The notes beneath the pieces are model-generated. The model saw only the letters and a list, made by a program, of their open reading frames with translations. It made no database searches and had not been told where the DNA came from. DNA of 64,000 nt from Norana najaformis (taxonomy: Eukaryota; Annelida; Clitellata; Crassiclitellata; Hormogastridae): positions 1,694,741 through 1,758,740 of the forward strand of contig OZ029922.1 of assembly GCA_964023275.1 (NCBI GenBank), written 5' to 3'. Position numbers and translations under genes: made by a program. This document shows, piece by piece, positions 43,601-53,488 of this stretch (position 1 is the stretch's first letter; every line of letters starts with the position of its first letter).

Positions 43601-46600
43601 TGTACCATTACCATATACATACATACATACATACATACTTACATGCATACATACATACATACATGCATACATACATGCATACATACATGCATACATACAT
43701 ACATACATACACGTACATGCATAGCTACACACATCCGAGACAAAAGTGTTATCCAAGGTTTAAAATATGCCACCAGAAATCGAACAACTGGGTCCTTTAG
43801 CCAGACCACCATGAACCCACCTCGAGTCAGTTCGGCCACGACAGGTCCGTCCTTGAAGCTTCGAAGACCTCGACAGGCTGCGTCGGCACTCATGGCCAAA
43901 TGGACTTCGTTCGTCGACATCTGGTACTTCTAGGCCACGTACGTACACAAGAGAAAGTCAGCACCATGTCTTTAAGCAGCTTGAACATTTGCGGTGTATC
44001 CATAGTTACATCAACTTGGCGCTTTATAGAAATATGTAGCAATGCAATACGATGCAGTACGATACATTACAATACCATGCTATGCCACGAAAGCAATACA
44101 ATGCAATGCAATACCATACAATAAAACAACGCAGTTTTATACAGTACATCATAATACAATGCAATGCATCATGATATTAATACAATACAGTACCTTGAAA
44201 TACAACACCTTAGTGTGTCTAAGATATCAATGTTCCTGTGGTACCAATGCTTTGTCGTTTTTGAGAAGTTCTTAAAAGGTGCCATAAAAATACCGAAACA
44301 CATACATGTATGTATGTATACATACATCAATTTTTCTATGTAATCAAACGGAACTTTGCTTTAACTCCACCAGATAAACAACTGTTATAAGGATTCCACA
44401 GCCGCAGGGAAGGAGATATTTTATGGCTTCACGATAAGACGCACATAACATAATGTCCGCGCAATATCCATTAAGACTTACAAAACACCTGTAAACATCA
44501 TCCTTGCTCCTGCTGCTGCTGCTGCTGGCTGGGTCTGAGATGCCCATCAAGCTTCCGAACAGGTAGTTCTCTTGTCCTTCGGTCCAGGTAGCGAGGCACT
44601 CCAGAACGACATCTATTTTTGGAAATATCCGAATGTATCTGAACATTTATATAGCGTCTTTATAAACATCATCACAGGCGAATGGGTGGCATACGAGCTG
44701 CGCTTTATTTCCGTCCAAATAATCGTATTTCTTGTTCATTAGCTAATCTTTCACAAGCACACAATGGCTGCGATGATTGCGGTGCGTTTTTCATTAATGT
44801 TTACAGAAGCACAGAGAGAAAGAGAGACCGAGAGGAGAGATAAAGAAAAAAGAGAAGAGTGAAGAGAAGAGAGAAAATAAGAGAGAGACAAGGAGGAGAG
44901 AGGCAGGAGAGAGGAGAGAGTAAGGAGAAAGGATCAGAGAAGAGAAAGAAGACAGAAGATAGAGAAGAGAGAGAGAGTGAGGAGAGAAAAGAAGGTAGAG
45001 GAGAGGAGAGAGGAAAGAGAACAGAGCAGAGAAGAGAGAAGATAGAAAACTGGAGATAGAAAGGAGAGAGGAGAAAATAAAAGGAGAGGAAATAACAGAG
45101 AAAAGAAAGAGATAGGAGAGAGATAGGAGATAACAGAAGAGAGGAGAGAGAATAGAGGAGAGATAGGATAGTAAGACAGGCAGACACTACACGCAGACAG
45201 ACACTTATACAGACAGACAGGCAAAGATAGACACACCGACTATGGGCATACAGACAGACAGGCAGGCGAGGGAAAGACAAATTACTTTGACATCTTAATC
45301 CGACGTTCTTTCAGCCAACAAGAAAATCTTTCTATTCTGAATAATTCATGTTGTCAGTTCTTCACGAAACGAATGTCTCTCTCAACCACGCGACATGCTC
45401 TTCATCTTCGCCATCCGTCGTCAGCAGCTAGCAGACTTTTCACACTACATGCTCTGGTGCTGAACAGTTCCCTCTCAAGTTTGGCACCTGGCAAATTGTC
45501 TGCTTGTGCGGGATGCACTCCCTGGCTCATGGTAACGCCGAACTCCGATGGAAGCATGGCATGCAACGTCTTCTTCCTGGAACAGTCTGTCTTTAAACTT
45601 TATAGGTTGTGTGGTCCGCATCAGAAATGGCAAGTATACAGACCGGCAGACAAACAGGCTGACATATAGACAGACAGACAGAGTAACAAAGTAGAAAGAG
45701 ACGTATGAAGAAATATAAGGAAGAAGTTGAACAATAGCCATCAAATTTTTCCAGGTTTTTGAGGACGAGCTTTTTCTTCCTAACTCAGATAAGTTTGTGG
45801 AGAATCTCCCTAATCTAAATTCGTCGCAAAGATACTATCGACAGGCTGGAGGATCCGATAGGGAAGCTAAGATGGCTATGCAAGCTGGAAAAAAGACGTT
45901 GTGCCTGGCACCAGGATAGTGTGAGGCTCTCGTGGTCCCCGGTAGATGGCGCAAAGCTTTGAACTTCACTAAGTTCTGTGCGTTTTGTCAGTTCCTTCAT
46001 GCCATTCAGAGCTAAACTTAAGACTCGTATGTTCCACATTGGGCTTCTCCAATGGATCACGATTTTGACCACGAATTCACTTGAAGCTACCGTCGGTTGA
46101 TGCCTTGTGCATCATGACAACGAAGCTATAGAAATCATCGGGTAAGATAACATAAGAAAACATGATATTATATTAGATCCGACTAGAACGAGGCTGCTTT
46201 TCCATGAACCTTTTCCACTGAGGCTGGCCTCTGCAACGCAGTGTCGGAACTGAAGTTGGTAGATAGTTCCGTTAGCACAAGGTTGAGCGTAGGACATTGG
46301 GCGAGCACAGAACCCGTAAGTCAAGTCGTTGTAGTTGAGGAAATATGCGCCTTGCATCGGGCAAACGACAGGAACATGAGGCTCTGCAGAAATAGCAATT
46401 AGATCGATTTAAAAGCATACTGAATATAGGCTGCCACATACATTCACCAATATATATATTTATGCAAGAATCAGCGGCATTCAACGACAGACTGTGCATC
46501 TGTATATTTGAACAGAAAGGGAATAACTTCATATGAATAGAGGACAGAAATATTGAAAGGCAACAAAGCATCTTCATCATATTCACCGTAAATCTCGTAA

Positions 46601-49600
46601 ATACCAACAAAGACTTTACAGACTTCAAAAGAAAACGACATCCTATGCAGCCGTCCCTTCAAAGAGGAACATCATCAACCAACTTCACGCTACTAGCTAT
46701 TCTATTTCATCAATGTGCATCGTAAACATCACTATCTTCCTCACAACAGGGCATCTGCTCGCTTTGATATATATATATTTATATGTACATATGTATCTAT
46801 GCATAAAATATATAAAACATCAGGAATTGCTGTCTGTGTTTGCACTCAGGTAATAGATCTTTCAAAAAAGCCCTCGACCAAACTAAAAAGGAATTTCCAA
46901 AGAGACGCGTAAACAGACTCGTTACACTTGAAGTTACCTATGCTGACATTGACTGCATCCTACAGGGGGGGGGGTATGATCAGGTGGCAAGGAAGAGGAC
47001 TGTGTGCTTGTGCAAAATTATAAAACGACATGTCCTTTAAGCAATGCGCGAGATGCAGCCATAGTAATGAAGTGGTCGTGGTTTCATTTCTTGACCTCGG
47101 CGCATGACGATAAGTAGGTAACTGCAGGTGTAACATCTGTTTACACATCTCTCTCACTCTTTTCCCACACACACATATATGTATATATATAACCTTTTTC
47201 ACATACATATGACATTCGTTTTCTTTATATAATAACTATGAACAAAATACATATGAAACAGAAGTTGCGCATATCTTCTGGCAACCGGACTTTGATCTTC
47301 CTTTGGCATCTTTGGACAACCCCTCTGACTTGAAGCAGCGCTTGTGAATAAGCTGATGTCTTGTGCTTAGCTTTAAATTAGCGCTTTAGAAATTCTCGAT
47401 ATTACGATTACCATTTCATAAAAAACATGTGCGATGTCACATTTACTCGACGTTTGCGCATAAGAAGTAAATAATTGTCTTATTTCCAGGGTTACTATAT
47501 AGCGACAACTCTGTCAAATGCCTTGTCTTTTGAGCAAGGCCAGACGGAGCCAGCAGGGGCTCCACGGACTGCTGGACACTTTGCCTATATCGGCCGCCTG
47601 GCTGGCACTGCTTCAGATATAGGCTGACGCTCGCCAAACACGGGAGGATTAAATGCCGTCATAAATAATTGAGATTTCCTGCGTATTGTCGTCGGCTGCG
47701 ACACAAAGTCAAGCTTGAATTATCTACCGACGGACGCCAGACGGAAAAAACCCAAAATAATATATCCCGAGATACACAAACGCATACACGAATACAAAGA
47801 CACGTATCCACACACGCGCACACACACACACACAATTATACACGTACATGTGCTAATACATGTATGTATGTGGTAATACCATACAAGCACACACATAAAT
47901 ACAGGCACAATGCACAGAGGCAAATACACGTTTAAAAACACATATAAATACGCAGGAAAATGCACAAATACACATGGATTTGCATAAACATAGTACTCGT
48001 AATCGTAATCGTAATTGTAAACTCGAGATTTCTCTACAGCGTCCAACAAAAGCGAAGTCGCGGGAACCAGCTTATTCACAGGCGCTCAGTCAAAACAAAA
48101 TCGATAGGCAAGAAGGGTTCGATTCCAGGTCAAGATCCAAGAGTTAGGCAGGCAGGTAGTCAGACGGTTACGGTGGGTGGTTGGAATTGGATCTGCAGGA
48201 TAGATAAGGGGAAGAAGAGGAATCAAGATAAGATCTGCGGAAGACGAGTGTTTTCAGTTTTTAGCCGAAGACCTGCGCAGAGATTGCAAGGGTGAAGTGA
48301 TGGTGAGTTCGTATGATGGATCAGACAATTGTCGTAATTCTGGTGGGAATTTATTCCATAGGGATGGAGCAGCAGCTATGGCTATTGCACGAGAAAGACC
48401 AGGGCACACCAGCGTAGCTACATAGACGTGGACTTGTTTGCATTTTAATCCATTGTTAATGCACGGGAGAAGACAGACAGTCTGTCTTCGCGAGTTACTG
48501 AGAGGTTGACGGAAGTGATGGATATCAATTGCGATCTGCCAATGTGTTTGAATATGGATGAGTTCAAATGGGCAAAAAGAAATCGAGAAAGGAAAAGACG
48601 AAACGATTCTCTGTTGTAGAAAGATAAAAACAGAATGACAGACAGACAGAAGGACGGAGATACTGACAGACTGACACACACAGATAGACAGACAGTTACA
48701 CAACGACATTGACAGTTGCAACGACACAAACACGAAACGAGATAACGTCAAGCAGACAGGCAAACAGATCGATGTGCAATGCATTTCAATGTAGCATAAT
48801 ACAATGCAAAGCAATGCATTCAAGTGCAATACAACATAGTGCAATGTAATCTAATGCAATGTAATGCAATAAAATGAGGTCAGAACGTGTCCAAGCTATA
48901 CCAAAGCCAACGCATATGCACACATACACCAGACGGATACAACGATACATGGAGAGAGAGACATAGAGCAAAGCAGGACAGTACACTGAGATGCGATGAA
49001 AAGATTAATCGAGAGTAGATGTTCTCTCTTTCTCTGTCTCTATCTTTATATCTGTCTCTCTATCTCTCGCTGTCCCTGTCTCTATGCCTCCTACCTCTGA
49101 CGAGGGTCATCAGCTGCGTCTCCGTTCTGATCTGTGCACAAACCTTCTTCAGACTCTCCGGAGCGATGCAGTAACCTAAAAAGAAATTACAATTCTCATT
49201 GAATCTGATCACATCCAATGTGAACTGATCACATCCCATGTCGTTATATGCTAACGTAACACAATTATTATCATCACTTCTGCATTTATTAAGCGCCACT
49301 ATCTAATGATTAAGCATCAATCATTTCAATTTCTTCAATCCAAATATAACCTGATCTGATATGATCAAATCCAATCCACTTTATTCTAGTCCAATCCAAT
49401 GCAGTTCAGTCCAATCCAATTCATTACATTACATTGCATGTAGGTATCTGAGTTCTTACATAGCGCCTTTTACCGGATCTCTCAAAAACGCCAAGAACAT
49501 GGCTGTCTAAAGAACCTAAGTATCAGCTTTGCATAAGTTTACATTACGTTATATCATACATCACAGTACGATACACCACGCTACACCTCGTTACAACACA

Positions 49601-51803
49601 GGACACGTGATTTAGTCACGTGAGCGTCGGTTATCGTTCTCTCTGCAGGCATCTGGCAATTGCGTTGCGAATGTCCGACGTTTCCCGACAAGACGCAACC
49701 TTATGAAATGACAAATCGACTTGGATGGGTTGTCACAGGCCCCCAACTGCGACCGCTGCCTCTGTCTTTCGGTGCCCGGTCTGTCTCCACTTGGCCGAGT
49801 CCGAACGAGCGACTGGTCGATGCTTGTGAGTAATTGCGCATCGATTTTCTTTCGTTTGAGAAAAGCGGCCGACGTCAAAGCCTCGGCTTCTTATGGAGAC
49901 GCTAATTTAGCCGTCAGCTTCTGAGAAATGTCTTCAGATCAACGGTATCGTGTTCGAGATTGATCTTATGCGACCTCTTGTGGCGATGCTCCGCCCTTGT
50001 CTCATCGGGTTTCCCCGTTGACTGCTCTCTTTCTTTTCCTCACTGATGTAATCTTATGACTTCTATAGCGCCGCTATCATAATGCACAGGGCACCAGACT
50101 CTCTCTCCTCTCCTCTCCTCTCCTCTCCTCTCCTCTCCTCTCCTCTCCTCTCCTCTCCTCTCCTCTCCTCTCCTCTCCTCTCCTCTCCTCTCCTCTCCTC
50201 TCCTCTCCTCTCCTCTCCTCTCCTCTCCTCTCCTCTCCTCTTCTCTCCTCTCTCTCTTTCTTTCTTTCTATCTCTCTCGTTCCTTTATGTCATTCGTCAA
50301 TTTCTCGATTTGGCTCTCTATACCTCTCATTATATGTCTGTCTGCCTGTCTGTCTGCCCCGCCCTTCTAGTCTGCCCGCATGTCGGCATGTATGTCTGCA
50401 TGTCGGTTTGTCTCTCTGCCTCGCCTTCTAGCCTGCATGTGTGTCTGCAAATATGTCTGCCTGTCTGTCGGTCCAGCTCTCTGCCTGCCTGGTTCTGTCT
50501 GAATGTATGTCTGCATGTCTGTCTGATTATTTATCTGTCTGCCTGCTTGTCTATCTGCCTATGTCTCTGTCTCAGTTTCTGCATCTACATCTATCTCCGT
50601 CTATGCCTCTGCTATCGCTATCCCTGTATCCTTGACCCTTCTATCGTTCTGCATCTTTCGAAGGCTGGACTTTCAGTGCCTCGACAAATGAAGCAGATGA
50701 CAGATTAGCCGACTGTCGGCCGACTTTCATATCTCAGAAGACTGTCGCTGGCCATTTATTAGGCGTCTCTATCAGCCTTATTACTCCGAAGAGTTGACCT
50801 CAGCTGGAGGAGATGTTACAATACATTATCGCATTGAAAGCCATGCTTTTAGTAAACCTGGGGTAACTCACTCTCCTTATATTGCAGGATGTTGTGGTGG
50901 CGATGAATGAAGAAAACGCATTGAAAGCAACTATTCTTTCTAAAATAAAGCAGCAAGACACTTAGCACTGTATCGATGACTCAATTAATCAATGAATCAG
51001 TCAGTGAATCAATCAATCCATCAATCAATCAGTCAGGCCATCCATCCATCAATTCATCCATCCACCCATCCATCCATCTATCAGCGCATCTACTTACCCA
51101 CACACCCAAATCCATCTATCCATTCACCCATCCATCCATCCATCCACCCATCCGTCCATATATCATTCAATCAATTACTGAACCAACCAATCAAATCAAA
51201 TCAATCCATCGAAACCTCGCGGGTACAACGAGCATGATTGAGCCACTGGTGCAATCCATACAGCTGTATGAATCCGCCCAGTGTAGGCCTTCGTAATCAA
51301 AGCCATCGAAGGTTATCTGTTCCCGCGGGTGACGCCCTGAGCTCCATCTCAAATAGCGATCAAGCAGCTGATCTGCTATCTACTCAGTAAAAAGGCTTCT
51401 TCGACAAACCACAGCGAACACTCCTCGCTCTCTTAACCTAACGAAAGAATGGAACACAGTCTGACGGACTCACTTGGTCGAGTTCTACGTGCAAGGTAAC
51501 GTAATGTAGGGGGCTGTAATGTAAGCAGTGAGACATATACAGAAGGAGAGACGGATGGCCAGACTGACTGATGCAAGGGATTCATAGGGTCTTACTGACA
51601 GACTTTGTGACGCGGGGAAGGACGAAGAGATGCACGGATAGGAGAAGCGATCATTGGGAAGGAGAGTACAGACTTAGAGAGACAAAGACGGAGAGAGGGA
51701 CAGGCAAAAGGACAGACAGACGGACGGAGTAACTGACAGAGGGAGAGAGAGAGAGAAAGAAAGAAAGAGACAGAGACAGAAAGACAGAGACAGAGAGACA
51801 GAC

Positions 51804-51834
<31 letters not shown>

Positions 51835-53450
51835 CAAAGACGGAGAGAGGGACAGGCAAAAGGACAAACAGACGGACGGAGTAACTGACAGAGGGAGAGA
51901 GAGACAGAGAGAGAGACAGAAAGAGACAGACAGAAAGACAGAGAGACAGAAAGAGAGACAGACAGAGACAGAGAAACAAAGACGGAGACAGGGACAGACA
52001 AAAGGACAGGCAGATGGACAGAGTAACTGACAGAGGGAGAGAGAGAAAGAGAAAGACAGAGAGAGAAACAGACAGACAGACAGAGAGAAAGAGAGACAGA
52101 GACAGAGACAGAGAGACAAAGACGGAGACAGGGACAGACAAAAGGACTTACAGACGGACGGAGTAACTGACAGAAGGAGAGGACCAATTGCAGTTCTGCA
52201 TGGCTGATGAACACGGCGTCTGTTTGGATGCGTCAATAATTTCTGTTTTCTCCTCCGGCTACAAGATGGCGACATCGATCGCTATCTTCACCAGCCACGA
52301 AGACAACGAAGACGTAACATCCCTGCCGCCTCTGCAGAATGAGGATTCGACTTCTTCCGGTCTCCAGTGGCGCCCCATACGACGATATACGACACGAATT
52401 CCGCGACGTAATAGAATGACAAATGAATGAACGAACGAACGAACGAATGAAGAGCCAAAAACAAGTCGAAGAAAAGAATCGATGAGCAATGGAATGAGAG
52501 AACGGATGAATGAAACACTGGGCAACAAAAATAAACTGCATTGAACGGTGTCGAGTGCGTTCTCGTGTGAGTGCAGTAGCCATTCAGTTGCACTGTATTG
52601 CATTTGAATTTACATCGCAGTACTGCGTAGTTACATTACGCTGTTTCGGATTACATTACTTCACACGACAATGCATGAGGATTTTTCTTGAAGATGCGCT
52701 ATATAAATGAGCAACAACAATAACGAGTATACATTACATCACATTTAAGTACATCTACTTACGTTTTATTACATTACATTGGTGTTGTAATGTATGAATG
52801 TGACGGACCTGTTGTCGAAGAGGAAGTAGCCTCGGCTGTGTTCGACGCAAGTGCCCTTCGTTGAGATTATTCGACCTCGGATGATGACGTCTCCAGCGCC
52901 ACTCCCAAAGTACCTGCCTCGCCACTCCTTCGGCAGCCGACACCTGTACCCTGCACACAACACAGGTCGTCAGCTGATGCTACGTGATGCTATATCGTGC
53001 TTTCTCGTGCAGTGGATCGTCATTATCGGATTCAAAATTGTGATCCGTTGGATAAGTCCAGTTGGATGAATCCAGTCTCTGTTTCTTCCTGTGTGTCTGT
53101 CTGTCTGCTTGCCTGCCTGCCTGCTTGTCTGGTGCTCTACTCGACCGTTTTCTATGTGTCAAAATTCACTCTATGTCTGTGCCTCTTTTTCTGTCTGTCT
53201 ATCTGTCTGTATTTGTCTTTCTCGTTGATAGTTGCGTATCATGTTTGGATATAGATAAACTTTCATTCGTTAATTAAGCGCTTGTTTCGTACTCCGTTTA
53301 TCTGTCTGTCTATCTGTGTGCCTGTGACACTCTGTTCCCTCTGTCTGTCTGTCTCTCTGTCTCGCTCTCTCTCGCTGATAGCGGCAATCACAGTCGAATA
53401 TAGAAAAACATTATTTAGCGCTTTTTGTGCACTCTACCTGTCTATATACC

Positions 53451-53488
<38 letters not shown>

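Noticed and set aside
44801-45280. 159-residue Ser/Leu-rich minus frame
   Set aside because: Reverse reading of a GA tract; no stop by composition, not by selection.
45420-45620. Open minus frame ([12 protein letters not shown]...) between gene B exons 5 and 6
   Set aside because: Exons 5 and 6 already join in matching phase; adding this would break the domain order and no good donor is present.
50082-50708. 208-residue frame beginning with Ser/Pro/Leu repeats
   Set aside because: TCTCC tract followed by TCTG repeat; the Cys/Leu/Ser bias follows the repeat units.
51592-52275. Overlapping 155-227-residue Ser/Leu/Cys frames on the minus strand
   Set aside because: All three frames of a CAGA/GAGA minisatellite are open, which points to the repeat rather than coding.
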